A program made the position numbers and the translations under genes. A stretch of DNA of 64,000 nucleotides from contig JBAJFE010000014.1 of assembly GCA_037903355.1 (NCBI GenBank), forward strand, positions 1,240,001-1,304,000, written 5' to 3'. Below are positions 48,780 through 59,341 of this stretch, piece after piece (the first letter of the stretch is position 1; each line of letters begins with the position of its first letter). The notes beneath the pieces were generated by a model. The model saw only the letters and a list, made by a program, of their open reading frames with translations. It had not been told where the DNA came from and ran no database searches. The DNA is from Trichuris trichiura. Taxonomy: Eukaryota > Nematoda > Enoplea > Trichinellida > Trichuridae.

Positions 48780-49877
48780 ATGACAAAATTAAAGCTCGAA
48801 GATCTCGAAGAACATCTCGAAGAAAAAGCCTTCAGCACTCTGCAAGACTGTGCCCCTCCTATCCTTTTCAAAAGATATGTAGATGACATCTTTGCCATCA
48901 TAAAATCAGGCAGTGAAGAAACTCTCTTGGAACACCTGAATAGTCTCTTCCCCAACCAGATAACGCTAACCATTGAGAAGGAAAATAATTGTAAACTCCC
49001 TTTTCTAGATGTCTTAGTCATTAAACAAGGGAATAAGTTAAAAACAACAGTTTATAGGAAACCTACCCACTCGGACCGGCACCTAAACTTTTCTTCTCAT
49101 CACCCTATTTCAGTTAAAAGAGGTATAGTTAAAGGGATGGTTGACAGGGCCCTAACGGTTTGTGACCCCGAATATTTAAATACAGAATTAAGACACATTT
49201 ATAACACACTATGCAGTAACGGATACCCCAGTAAATTCATCAATTTCATTATTAAACAGTGCCAACAAAATAAACCTTCATCACCGTCCCCGCCTGACAA
49301 CCAACAACGCCCGGTGCTGCTCCTCCCCTACTAAAGTGGTTTAAGTGAACGAATCAGGAGACCGGGGCGCTCCTTAAATTTCAACGTGAGATTTAAAAGT
49401 TCATGTAATCTTCGTTCGATTGTGAGAAATGACAAAATCAAGGTTCCTTTTGACAGCAGACCCGATGTCATTTACCAAATAAAGTGTGGTTGCAACGCCT
49501 CCTACATAGGAGAAACGGGCAACACTTTACTTAAGAGATTCGGCCAACACATGAAGAATGTGTTGACATACAAGAACGCCGAACGAAGACTCAATGGGGT
49601 ACAGGCCACCGGCCCGGGGCGACCACCTACAACGGACCCTCGAAAAGCCATGGAGAACGCGATAAGTGCCTCAGTGATCGTTGAGCACGCATCTCGGTGC
49701 ACACTCGACCCGCACCCGAAGATCATATGCCACGAAAACTTATTACATCTTAGGCGTATTAAGGAGGCTCTGTACATCCAGAGCAACTCCACTATCAATC
49801 GCGACAATGGCGTGGAGGTTAGTGAAGTATGGGCTGCGCCGATTAATAAATTCCAATGCTGCGCCCTACCCAACTAA
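48780..49877 (+). pseudogene. Penelope-like element, RT tail plus GIY-YIG endonuclease, 5' truncated
   Basis: One frame carries the end of a Penelope-type reverse transcriptase (RYVDDIFAI catalytic motif, LPFLDVLV, YRKPTHSDRHLN) and, after a spacer, a GIY-YIG nuclease domain (VIYQIKCGCNASYIGETG, then LKRFGQH) with the Cys pair typical of Penelope endonucleases. The frame is cut by one in-frame TAA at 49332-49334 between the two domains; no frameshift is needed to join them. The upstream RT palm and N-terminus are missing, so the copy is 5' truncated, as is usual for target-primed insertion. Penelope-like elements copy RNA at the target site using their own nuclease (family knowledge). It sits head-to-head with the synthetase gene. 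A type 1 structured repeat follows about 260 bp downstream. Confidence 0.9.
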
Positions 49878-50139
49878 TCAAACACCCATTGTACCCATGC
49901 GCTATATAAACCCCTTACCGAATAAACACCTTCTCCCCAACACTGCTGACGACGGAACACGAGCAGTTCCGAAACGTACGGTATACAAATTGTTCTGTAT
50001 TTTCTCTTACAATTTGCTCATCCATCCGTTGGTAGGGCATTTTGAAGTTTACTTACAGATACATCCAACAGGCCAAACCCGTGAATCTGAAGATCTACTA
50101 TGAAAAAAAATTAAAGCTGTTGTATTCTTTCTGTACGGA
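49878..50139. other. 3' part of the Penelope-like element (probable)
   Basis: Non-coding sequence between the GIY-YIG frame and the structured repeat; includes an A-rich run near 50101-50115. The element's exact 3' end is not defined. Confidence 0.4.
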
Positions 50140-50221
50140 ATGTAGGTCCTGTTTAAAAACTTTTAAATACTCCGGAGCTTTCGGACCGATTGTGACCCGT
50201 CCTCAGCGGTCTTAAATAATA
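50140..50221 (-). mobile_element. Partial type 1 structured repeat with hammerhead-like core
   Basis: Read on the - strand: ACCG-CTGAGGA (50200-50206), hairpin CGGGTC/GGTCCG, AAAGCTC-CGGA, then AAAAG(T)TTTTAAAC. It abuts the Penelope-like element on one side and the LTR element on the other, and is antisense to the Penelope frame. Confidence 0.65.
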
Positions 50222-50226
50222 GACAT

Positions 50227-50496
50227 TGTCGCTCCGAATTTCAGAAATGGACTGTATGATGTGGCGCAGGTTCAAACATCCAACGCTCAAGAGGGGGAAC
50301 TGTGAAACTACCACAGTTACCGTCAGCAGAGAGCAGCCGTTTAGGATAGGAGTTTAATGCGTCAAACTAACACACTACCGCCCACGAACCGTCATACACC
50401 AAGAGACTAGACGACACGACACGAGTCAGACAGTAATCAAATGAAGGTACATTAGATGCAGGTACACTAGATGTCATCCCGGCGAATGACGTAACA
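50227..50496 (-). repeat. 3' LTR of the small retroelement
   Basis: A 270-bp repeat paired with 51070-51333. The G-rich purine tract lies directly beside it on the internal side. Confidence 0.82.
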
Positions 50497-50665
50497 CTCC
50501 CCGCGCGATGGACATCGTTTATGACCTTTCTTGCAGGTTCGATCAGATGAAGCTTTCTGGTCGGCTTCGTGACAACGTTGTCTATTGTGCGAACCTTTAC
50601 TGATCAGACTACCTTGTCCAATCCGGATTGACATTCTTCGATACGGCCAAGCTTACAGTTCAGTC
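50497..50665 (-). pseudogene. Pol/integrase C-terminal remnant (LTR type)
   Basis: On the - strand this reads ...LGRIEECQSGLDKVV, a TGA, then SVKVRTIDNVVTKPTRKLHL and IEPA. The VRT-DNVVTKP-KL-LLE pattern resembles the C-terminal end of integrases in BEL/Pao and Ty3-type elements. It adjoins the purine tract and 3' LTR, which is where pol should end. Only the tail remains and it has a stop. Confidence 0.55.
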
Positions 50666-50717
50666 TTCGTCTTGTCTGCGCGTGCGTCTGTTGAACTTTC
50701 TCTTTCTTGCTGTCGAC

Positions 50718-51053
50718 ATGGTTAAAACAGTTCTTGATTTAATGCAAGGCTTCGTGAACACATCGAACCAGAAAATCGAAAAACCGGTCCACGCTCATCT
50801 ACGTCGTGTATATGGGTCCCTTAGCGCTTCTATGGTCGCAGCTGCTGTGGGAGCTCTTGTGCGTGTGCCAGCTAACATCTGGAAGGGAACCCTTTGGAGT
50901 TTGCTCTTGTCAATTGCGCTGCTACTGTTGATCAACGGCACTCGGCATACTCGCGAAAATGAGAAATCGCGTTTCTGTTACTTGATGGGATTTGCCGGCC
51001 TGTCTGAATTATCTACCGGCCCATTGCTGGATTACATCATCAGCATTAATCCG
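50718..51053 (+). pseudogene. Bax inhibitor-1 (TMBIM6) N-terminal fragment captured in an LTR element
   Basis: From ATG 50718, 112 codons without an intron match the N-terminal half of BI-1: HLRRVYGSL, AAAVGALV, a hydrophobic membrane segment (LWSLLLSIALLLLI), NGTRHTRENEKSR, MGFAGLSELSTGPLLDY and ISINP. The match stops at the candidate primer-binding site; the frame then runs on into the LTR to a stop at 51101. BI-1 is an ER membrane protein of about 240 aa with six or seven membrane segments that restrains cell death and ER calcium release. This copy has only about half, lacks the rest, and is antisense to the host element. Lack of introns points to capture from mRNA, though a single-exon origin is not excluded. 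The host BI-1 gene is not in the window. Confidence 0.8.
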
Positions 51054-51069
51054 GCTAGGAGGACCAAAA

Positions 51070-51333
51070 TGTTGCTCCGAATTTCAGAAGCGAATGTATG
51101 ATGTGGCGCAGGTTCAAACACCCAACGCTCAGGGGGTAGCGGACTGTGAAACTACCACAGTTACCGTCAGCAGAGAGCAGCCGTTTAAAATAAGAGTTTG
51201 ATGCGTCCACCTTACACGCTACCGCTCACAAACCATCACACACCGAGAGACTAATCAACACGACACGAATCAGACCGTAATCAAAACCTGAGACGCAGGT
51301 ACACTAGACGTCATCCCGGCGAATGAAGTAACA
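51070..51333 (-). repeat. 5' LTR of the small retroelement
   Basis: A 264-bp repeat paired with 50227-50496; TG...CA termini on the - strand. Confidence 0.82.
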
Positions 51334-51704
51334 GATATGATTTGTGAGTGCAAATGCAGCCTACTATCGTCACTAAGAGTTTAAAGCGAGTGTTTTTAAA
51401 GTCTTCTGTTGATAGTTTTCTTCGTGCCCGTCAGCTGTCTTCTACTATCATTCCGTACAGCTTTTTTGTGTGCTTGTTCATTTGTTTTAAGATATTTTTG
51501 TTCTTCCATTGTTAATTCCGGGGTCTTTGTATCCGGTTTTCAATTGTGATCCATACTTGTAATTCGTTTCTTTTTTCATTGTCCCATGCGCTATGTATTT
51601 TTATCCATTTACCATTTGTTTCATGTGTGTTGATTGTTTGTTCCAATTGCTTTGTACTTTATCCATCTAGTGAGCAGCACTTGTATCGTGTCACAACATT
51701 TGTC
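51334..51704. other. Non-coding, T-rich
   Basis: No exon recognised; contains pyrimidine-rich short frames only. Confidence 0.4.
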
Positions 51705-51718
51705 CATAGTTCACTTAT

Positions 51719-51880
51719 ATTGAAAATATCTTTATTACGGATTCTGTCCCGTTGAGATGTAAAATAAAAAGATTTTTCGGAGAGAGAAAGTCTTTTTATT
51801 TTGCATCTCAACGGGACAGAATCTGTAATAAAGATATTTTCAATATGAAAACACAGTCCCGCACAAAAGCATCACATTTT
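51719..51880. mobile_element. Foldback element, 14-bp TSD
   Basis: A 162-bp palindrome (arms TTATTACGGATTCTGTCCCG and complement) flanked by perfect CATAGTTCACTTAT repeats (51705-51718 and 51881-51894). Right end CAGTCCCGCACAAAAGCATC is the full family terminus; the left end is truncated. The core is deleted. Confidence 0.9.
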
Positions 51881-51894
51881 CATAGTTCACTTAT

Positions 51895-52564
51895 GTCCAA
51901 TTAAAGCTAATTAAATACAACTTCAGCACGACATCTCCAAAACTGAACCACATGAAGCACATTCCAAATATGCGCCTCTGAATGTGCTAAACGTAACCGG
52001 CGTTACATATTTTCCTCATCAGTGGCAAATAGCATAAGGACTACATGGTGATAGAGAGATTTCATTCTTTGTCCAAAACTTAACTTTATATCTTTTCTTA
52101 TTATTAAAAGAGATGTTCCTCAATAGTTCAGCCGAGTTAAAAATCACGAAAATTGGTAAGTTTATGGAAATCGAATGCTTTTAAAATGTTGTTGGCTACC
52201 CTAAAGTAAAAGCGCAACATGACGAAACGGTTCATAGTGCTAAGAAAAGCAGGGGACGAGTTCGTCGTGTTGCAACATTCCCGTAACAAAAGCTTCATTT
52301 ACATAATGTTGCCCCAATGTTGAGCGAATAGAGGGACCGACAATTCTACATCTTTCCAATGCTGCGAGTTGACTAGTTGAGAAATCAAGCCACATAACCA
52401 TTCCTGATCGAATTCAAGCAGTGCAAATGAAGCATATTTAACTTGAGCATTTCAGTATGCGCGTGAGCAGCAGTGATTGTTCGTAGATGTAGGAATTCGA
52501 GAGCGACTAGGACTGCTTTACTTATAAGCAGCCAGCACAATACTAAAGGGACAATAGTACAACC
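51895..52564. other. Non-coding
   Basis: No gene or element recognised between the foldback and the hAT transposon. Confidence 0.4.
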
Positions 52565-52694
52565 GACTAAATCAGGGGTGGGGAACCTTTTTCGTGCCGC
52601 GGGCCGGATAGACGTTGACAAGACCGCTCGCGGGCCGGATAGAGAAAATGAAAAACAGCCTGCTTTATTTGCACGTATATTTATGAAGTCACCC

Positions 52695-54491
52695 CTAATG
52701 GGATGTTTGGAACTGCTTTTCCCTGGTGAGGCGTGCGATGTCAGCTCCTTCTGATGACGTTGCTACTCGCAGCTGGTTCACCAGATTTGTGTCCGTGAGT
52801 CTGGTGCGCAGACGGCTCTTTGCGATGGTAAGTTTTGAAAAGAACTGCTCGCAGCAGTAGGTTGTTCCGAACACGGACGCGTATTTCAAAGCATGTCTCC
52901 TCAAAGCGGGGAATTCATCGTTGCTTATGTAACGCTTATAAAACTCAAGCAGCGGGAAGTTGTTGTATTTAGCTTTGAGCTCATCATCGCTTTGCAACTG
53001 AATGATCTCGTGCTGCAGTTCATCGGGTACATCAACTGGTTCTACATTGAATGGAATGGCGAAGATGTTCAGTTGCATCTGTCTACTTTTCACATCATTG
53101 AATCTTTCGCCAAACGCCTCAAGTAGTTTGGCACATTCACCGGCATACTCTAATGTCGTAGAAGGCTGCTGTCCCTGGAGTGTAGGAAAATGTACCATGT
53201 TGCCCTTTTCAAGTTGCTGTTTCCACAGCCTTAATTTGGCTTCAAATGCTTTCAAGTTTGATACGAGTGAGCTGAGAAGCTGGTTCGGACCCTGCAGCTT
53301 GATATTCAGTTCCGACAGGTACTTGACAATGTCTACCATGAAAGCCAGGTCACAAAGCCACTTTCTGTCACTTAGTTCTCTGACAGGTTTGCTTTTGGCC
53401 TCCATGAACTGCTTAACTTCATCGCGCAGTTGGTAAAACCTCGTTAACATATTCCCGCGACTCAGCCAGCGAACTTCACAATGATAAACGAGATCACCAT
53501 ATTCGGAGGAAAGTTCATTCAAAAAATCTTTAAACAGGCGGTTATTCAGCCCTTTGCTCTTGATACAGTTTACGCACGACACGACTACTGACATCACATT
53601 GTTGAAACGCAGCGACCGTGCGCAGAGACTCTGTTGATGTATGATACAATTGCATACTATCAAATCGTTCGGATCAAGACCGAGATTACTCATTTCCTTT
53701 TTAACAAATGCAACTAGGCCTTTTTGCAAGCCAACCATAGCTGGAGCGCCGTCCGTAGTCAGACCACTTAATTTTTCAAACTTTAACCCGAATCGTTCCA
53801 TTGATAAAACGAGTTTCTCAAATATGTCCTCACCCCTTGTAGTGCTATGGATGGCTTCCAGGGATAACAGTTCTTCTCGAGTCTCAAACTCTGCAGTTAT
53901 TCCGCGAAGGAAAATGGCCAGTTGAGCGGTATTTGTTATGTCCGTAGTCTGGTCACAAGCCAGGGAAAAAAATTCAAAGTTACCTGCAGTACGCTTCAAC
54001 GTTTTTTCAATGTCGTCTGCTAAGTCAGTGATCCGGTCTGAAACAGTTCTTCGAGATAAGCTAACACTTTCGAAAAGTTTTTCACTGGCTGGTGCTAGTA
54101 ACTTCGCAGCTGCCACCATGCACTCTTTCACAAATTCACCATCTGCATGGGGCTTCAACTTCTTTGCGATCATTTCGCTCACTACGTAACTCGTTTGAAG
54201 AACGCTGTACGCGTCGCAGTGTGGCCTGGTGAAAGCGGCTTGTTGCGACTCCAAATTCCGTTGAAGCGCCCTGATTCTATCCAGACGCTCTTGGCCTTTC
54301 AATTCCACCAATTTTCCATGTTTCGTGCTGCAATGCCGTTCCAGATTAGCTTTTTTCATAACAGCTACTGAGTCGCCACAAACAAGGCAAACGGGCTTGC
54401 CCTTAAGCTCCACGAAAAAATAGTCATTCGTCCATGTCTTTTGGAAAATTCGACACTCCGTATCAACTTTTCTTTTCTTTGAACTGGCCAT
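52695..54491 (-). CDS. hAT transposase (GTF2IRD2/EPM2AIP1-like group)
   Basis: An uninterrupted 598-aa frame from a true ATG. It starts with a basic nuclear-localisation-type cluster (KKRKV, residues 5-9), then a BED-like zinc finger (C35, C38, H53, H58), a helical region, and an RNase H-like catalytic domain with D180 (ACDQTTDI) and D247 (TTDGAPAMVG). The C-terminal hAT dimerisation region includes CCEQFFSKLTIAKSRLR, whose Glu is the likely third catalytic residue. The enzyme would cut and paste elements carrying the CAGGGGTGGGGAAC ends. Related sequences have been domesticated as vertebrate GTF2IRD2- and ZBED-type genes, but here the element ends are intact, so it is a transposon gene. No stop or frameshift is visible. 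Confidence 0.95.
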   Translation of the reverse strand: MASSKKRKVDTECRIFQKTWTNDYFFVELKGKPVCLVCGDSVAVMKKANLERHCSTKHGKLVELKGQERLDRIRALQRNLESQQAAFTRPHCDAYSVLQTSYVVSEMIAKKLKPHADGEFVKECMVAAAKLLAPASEKLFESVSLSRRTVSDRITDLADDIEKTLKRTAGNFEFFSLACDQTTDITNTAQLAIFLRGITAEFETREELLSLEAIHSTTRGEDIFEKLVLSMERFGLKFEKLSGLTTDGAPAMVGLQKGLVAFVKKEMSNLGLDPNDLIVCNCIIHQQSLCARSLRFNNVMSVVVSCVNCIKSKGLNNRLFKDFLNELSSEYGDLVYHCEVRWLSRGNMLTRFYQLRDEVKQFMEAKSKPVRELSDRKWLCDLAFMVDIVKYLSELNIKLQGPNQLLSSLVSNLKAFEAKLRLWKQQLEKGNMVHFPTLQGQQPSTTLEYAGECAKLLEAFGERFNDVKSRQMQLNIFAIPFNVEPVDVPDELQHEIIQLQSDDELKAKYNNFPLLEFYKRYISNDEFPALRRHALKYASVFGTTYCCEQFFSKLTIAKSRLRTRLTDTNLVNQLRVATSSEGADIARLTREKQFQTSH

Positions 54492-54871
54492 TTGTAGCGT
54501 TCGGTGAGCGCGAACACTAGCTTGCGATAAGCTGCACGAAACTTCAGGTTTCAGTATAACTTTATGGGCAACTCAGAGCAAAAGGCAGACCTTTGGGACT
54601 ATCCTGCAACCCAATTGTCAAGAACATAATCACAACTACAGAAAAGGAAATAACCTTTTTGTACTTCGAAGACGTAAAGGACAGGCAGCCGACAGAAACC
54701 GATGAGACCGATAGCAAGAGAACGCGAAAACGATGCCAGTGACTGCTGAGAGCAAAAAAAGCAGAAGTGCTCTAGCAAGCTGGACAGTCGTTATCTTGAA
54801 CGACGCAATCGCCCACGCTACTGACGCGCGCACGCGCACTATAGTGCCGCCTACTGTTGGTCACCGAAGAC

Positions 54872-55921
54872 CATAGGTTCTCAAAGTGGGCGATATCGCC
54901 CCCTGGGGGGCGATGAGGGAGCACAGGGGGGCGACGGGAACCTGGTGCGGGGGCGTTGGGAATCACATAAGAGGAACTCTGGCAGAATTATCTCTAGCGC
55001 AGGAGGGCCCTCAAAGAGACCTTCGTAAGAAGGGCCTTTCTTAACTCACCCTCACTAGAAGTGGCGGCGGGAACTTTAAAGGAGGCCAAGTGAGGGTGGA
55101 GGGCGCAACGGAACAATGGCGTTTTTCTTAGCTCAACTCCCCCAGAAGTGGAGGCAGCAAATTCAAAAGCATTATGGGACAAGAAGCGGCAAGTTACGGG
55201 CAGCTGTAGAAAACTTCTTTATTGCGTTTCCATCATTTTATCTACCGGAATGCGGGTTCAGCGCGGTTATGGATCTGTTAAGCAGCAAGAGAAGTCGGCT
55301 AGATATAGTGAATCGAGGCGACCTTAGACTGATGATGACAAAGACGCAGCCAAATATAGACAACTTGCTCTTACTGCATCAGGCACACCCGTCACAGTAA
55401 GCAGTTTCCGTTCACGTGCAGTCGCAAACTTGCGGTATAGTTTCTTTTGCATCTTTTCGCTTAAGCGTTTTCACTTCAATCTGGTTTGTTGTCACTACAA
55501 TTCTGTTTGATGTGGGTAAGAAGACAAATAGACTCACATTGTTTTTTTTCAGGAAAGGCTAATGAATGCTTCTTGCTTATGTGACTTTATGTTCTGAAAA
55601 ATGTAAGAGATATGAAAGACAAGCAAAAATTTTCCCATCATAAAATGGTTCCTGGAAAAGCAGGAGTGATATAGTACGTCTACCACGTGGCGAAGAGTAA
55701 AAGTCTTTTCTGCAAACATTTCTCTTGAGTAGTGGTATTGCAAAGATTTTCCCACCGGGGGCGACGGAGGGAAAAGTTTGAAAATCTAATGACCTCCCGG
55801 CTACGCGACGTCCTACCTTTCAGCCAATCAACGAACCCAAAACTGACCAATCGGAAGTGGGGGCATTAGCGCTAGGGAACGTTCACAGGGGGCGATGGAG
55901 CGAAAAGTTCGAGAACCTATG
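54872..55921 (+). mobile_element. Nested non-autonomous hAT element
   Basis: A 1,050-bp insertion inside the larger hAT, with 11-bp inverted ends CATAGGTTCTC/GAGAACCTATG and a perfect 8-bp duplication CCGAAGAC (54864-54871 and 55922-55929). Subterminal G-rich blocks GGGGGCGA(C/T)G occur at both sides, twice on the right (near 55757 and 55889). A partly duplicated block of about 50 bp lies near 55041 and 55127. It belongs to a different hAT subfamily from its host. Confidence 0.93.
55116..55400 (+). pseudogene. hAT transposase C-terminal remnant
   Basis: A 94-codon frame in the nested element. FPSFYLPECGFSAVMDLLSS, then RGDLRLMMTKTQPNIDNL and HQAHPSQ match the extreme C-terminus of ZBED/SCAND3-type hAT transposases, including the conserved E-GFSA segment. 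The zinc finger and the catalytic Asp residues are absent, so it cannot be active. Confidence 0.85.
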
Positions 55922-56174
55922 CCGAAGACTGACAACGTCGGTTTGTCGACAGAGAGCTGTCAGCAACGCAGTCTTCCGAGCCAGCCTGACGCTCCCTGCT
56001 TGTTACGCAAGATTTATGTTATTACTAGGATTCACATACAATACGTTTATCGCATTATGAAAAATAACTTCCCACAATCACATTTCACTGAATCTCGCAT
56101 CCGTGCGTGGTTGCCCCAACGCGTGGGCGGAAAATGGTCTCGCGGGCCGGACGTTCCCCACCCCTGGACTAAAT

Positions 56175-57557
56175 AAAAGCAGGCTAGGTGCTGTACGGGG
56201 GTAAGTAGGCGTCGTCAGAGTGCTCTAACTGTAAAGACGCTCTTTTCAAATTAAGGTTCAAAAGACAATTCTGATAAAACAAAATCAAAATTGTTCTCGC
56301 AGAAGTAGACGTTTTATGAGAAATCCGCGTAGATGAAGCCTTCAGGCTACGCCTAGGCTTGAAAGATCTGTTTGAAATGGGTTCCCAGCAAAAAGACTTT
56401 TCCATATACAAAAGTAGGTCTTTTCAGTTTTGCGCCCTGCTGTCTGAAAAACGCAAGTTCGATTCTGGCAAGCATGCCGTCAACCTGTTGTGCGAGTGCT
56501 GGCGAGCGCGCTGACCATTCCGTTTTTCCCTTACTTAAGTCTAAGCCAAAATATAAAACCTATGTTTAGGCTTAGGCTTAGGTAAGGACAGAACAGGGTG
56601 GACGAGAAGCAATGTCGACAAAATTCAAAATTCTTGTGTCCTAGACGACCCACTGCCATATTGTAAGTTTGCCGACCATCCTGCCTTGTCTTACCTAAGT
56701 TTAAACCTAAACTTAAGGCTTATGTCATGGCTTATATTTCGGTGAGGGCAGAAAAGGATGATCGATAGGCTCTCCAGTAAAGGTTTAACAAGTTAAGGAC
56801 ATTCCTGCCAGAAAGGAACCTGCATTTCTCAGACGATGGGATGATTAAGGCACAAGATCCCAAAATGTTATGAAATTACAAGAAACCTTTACAAAAACGC
56901 TACGTTGTAAAAGAACCCCACCATAAACAAGTTATAAGAAACATATCGCATGCGTATGTCATTTAGTTACATAATGCAACTTTAATTTTTCTCTTCATGT
57001 TTAATCTTGTAAGTCTCGTATTTCCTAGGCAATGGATTAAGTCAACTAATTAATGCAGTTCTTTCGTAGTACTTGAAATCAGCAACTCAGCTAATAATAG
57101 CAGAGGCCTGATTACCACATAGCAAATCACAGCTATCTTTGCTCCAATTACATCATCGCGATCTTATAACTTCAACAATCTGCTTTTATTAAATAAGAGT
57201 CTGCGTCAAAGACGTCATGTCTGCGCCGTTCACTGTTGTCATTTGCGTTCGTCGCAATTAAAACACTGACTTGAGTCGCTATTGCGCAATGGTAAACAGT
57301 AAACAAGGTCTACTACTGATTTGCTTGGAATATTCGATAATAAATATGACTAGATTAGCATCGAACATTACGCTGATCATCCAATACAATGTTTCTCGAA
57401 AAATATATTTGTTAAGCAGACTTAACCATTTCGTTCTATCATTACTGCTGCAGAGGATTATAAATGCTTCTTCCCCTTGTTCCTACACGCGGTTATGCGC
57501 AGCTAAAATCAAATTGTTATATCAGTCGTCCACTATCACAATCTACTGATTATTGCT
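56175..57557. other. Non-coding
   Basis: Includes a short inverted pair of CCTAAGT(T)TAAGCC-type words near 56540-56730. No gene recognised. Confidence 0.35.
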
Positions 57558-57571
57558 TATCACTTATTCTT

Positions 57572-57714
57572 GAAAACATGATGCTTCACCACAATCTTCA
57601 TTGGACCGCTGAAGACGGGTCGCGGCAGACCTGAAAGCTTCGGAAGGAAGAAAAAGTCTTTTTATTTTACTTTTCAACGGGAGAGTCCGTAATAAAGATA
57701 CTTTCAATATGATA
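57572..57714 (+). mobile_element. Structured repeat, type 1, 14-bp TSD
   Basis: Flanked by perfect TATCACTTATTCTT repeats (57558-57571 and 57715-57728). Contains ACCG-CTGAAGA (57609-57615), hairpin CGGGTC/GACCTG, AAAGCTT-CGG, and CAACGGGA. Unlike most relatives it is a single, non-inverted unit. Confidence 0.9.
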
Positions 57715-57728
57715 TCACTTATTCTTTA

Positions 57729-59341
57729 CAAAAATAATATAACGTTAGAATGCACATTAGACGTAAACTTCACGAGGGATGAAAGTAGCCAAACGTACAA
57801 ACTAAAATCCGCAATATTGATTCTTAACGTTCGACACCAACATGTCATGCTGGAGTAATGACATAAAATTTTTCGCTTTCAGTCACTTCTTTTGGCATTT
57901 CGAATTCCCGAATACTTTTTGACGCTTCGAGTGTCCAACTTAAATACATTGCGAAGCGTTCAAATCTTTTGCGCTCTTTTCATACCTGAACGCATGTTTA
58001 CTTTTTTCAGGTTATTGTGCGGCTCAATGTTTTCAGATGCTCATGAACCTCCCTTGCTTGGAAGAAAATGCGACACTGCTTTAAAATAGGCCATTCTTAA
58101 ACACCGTTTCAGTTGCAATTTCAAAGCCTTTCTTCTTCACATTTAACCTGTTTTAATTGCATTTCATATTGGTTGCATTAATATAATCCAAAGGTAGCTT
58201 GCGCACACGGAAGCAAAGTATTTCGGCAGTAATGATTGCAAAGGTGCGTGACACATACACCAGCGAATTGAGGTTGCAAGAAAGTTTCATTGGTCGTAAT
58301 GTCAGTAATTTGGTGCAACAGTTTGTATACTTGTAATTCCATACCTCTCTTTGAATGAAAGAAGCAGTAAAACAAATGCTGCAAACTGTAAAGGTAGTTG
58401 ACAAAGCAAAAAAGTGAACGTTCCTTTACGCCAGTCTCGCCCAACCTCTTTAGCAACTGATAGCACAGTGAACGACTTTTCTAGAGGTTAAATCACCACG
58501 AGGTCAAATCCTATTTGTTTGAAGAAACAAAGCGTTACTGCAGAATTTAGCACATAGGTTTCCTACTTTATTGTTGGTGCAAGAATAACAGAAGAACTAA
58601 GTCATACATTTGCTTCATGATGTCTTCAGCGGTCTGCAAGAAATGCTCATGTATGTACGTAGCAGTCAAAACATTATGACACTTTAAGTTGAGCCAATAT
58701 ATCACAGCTTATGCCTGCATGATAACAACAACGTTGTCAAATGGAACTGGAATTGTATGGCCTACCAACATTGAGCGCTTCCAGAAAGAGATAATTTTCA
58801 GAAGCTAATTAGAAAGATATGCAGGCAACTGAATGCTTTTATAAAAGCTAAGACAATGTATTAATAGGTTATGCGCTGAAGAAGTCAAGTGACGCTTATC
58901 CTTTACAAAGACAGGGCAGCTGGTGCCCTGCCTTAAGCAAAGCCGTTTGGCTAAATGGCTTGGCTTGCAAATAATGTTTATATTTACATGCATACATGAA
59001 TACGTGCTCTGCTAATGCAAATAAGCATACTTTTCGCCTAAAACTGATGAAATGTTGACTTCTTGTAATAAATACTTGGAGCCGAAAGGGCGCTAACTGA
59101 GCGCGTGCTTTATGGTACTAGCTTTTAATGCACGAAAGCATTATGACAAATAGTTTTTGTAAATAATGTTCGAAGCTAACAGCTACTCCAAAATAAGTCT
59201 ACCTGAGAGTACGCATTCCTTATAGTCTATTACATAAACGAGAAAAATTCTTAATTAATTTAAACAACTAGAGTATTACTGTTTACAAAATATTTATATA
59301 AGTAAGGCAAGAACGCTAATTGAACTCATTGCGGAACTGAT
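57729..59341. other. Upstream of the DNase II-like gene, non-coding
   Basis: Short frames only on both strands; nothing with recognisable family motifs. Confidence 0.35.

Larger units (their letters stand above)
50227..51333 (-). mobile_element. Small LTR retroelement carrying a captured host gene fragment
   Basis: Two direct repeats, 50227-50496 and 51070-51333, each begin TGTTAC and end CA on the - strand, and differ by scattered substitutions and small indels. Flanks GACAT (50222-50226) and GATAT (51334-51338) match at 4 of 5 bases. On the - strand: 5' LTR, then a candidate primer-binding site TGGTCCTCCTAGCCGG (51066-51051), an antisense Bax inhibitor-1 fragment, a pol-like tail, a purine tract GCGCGGGGAG, and the 3' LTR. 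It is far too short to be autonomous. It is probably inserted into the type 1 repeat that precedes it. Confidence 0.82.
52573..56166 (-). mobile_element. hAT transposon, complete, with a nested second hAT
   Basis: A 3,594-bp element with perfect 14-bp inverted ends (CAGGGGTGGGGAAC) and a perfect 8-bp target duplication GACTAAAT (52565-52572 and 56167-56174). CGCGGGCCGGA recurs as a subterminal motif. It contains one intact transposase frame on the - strand. Removing the nested element and its duplicated 8 bp would leave about 2.5 kb. Perfect duplication plus intact frame suggest a recent insertion. Confidence 0.96.

Noticed and set aside
48686..49021. 111-codon frame on the - strand
   Set aside because: It is the shadow of the Penelope RT frame on the opposite strand.
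50628..51101. Functional full-length Bax inhibitor-1 gene
   Set aside because: Only the N-terminal half is present; the frame runs into an LTR and lacks the remaining membrane segments.
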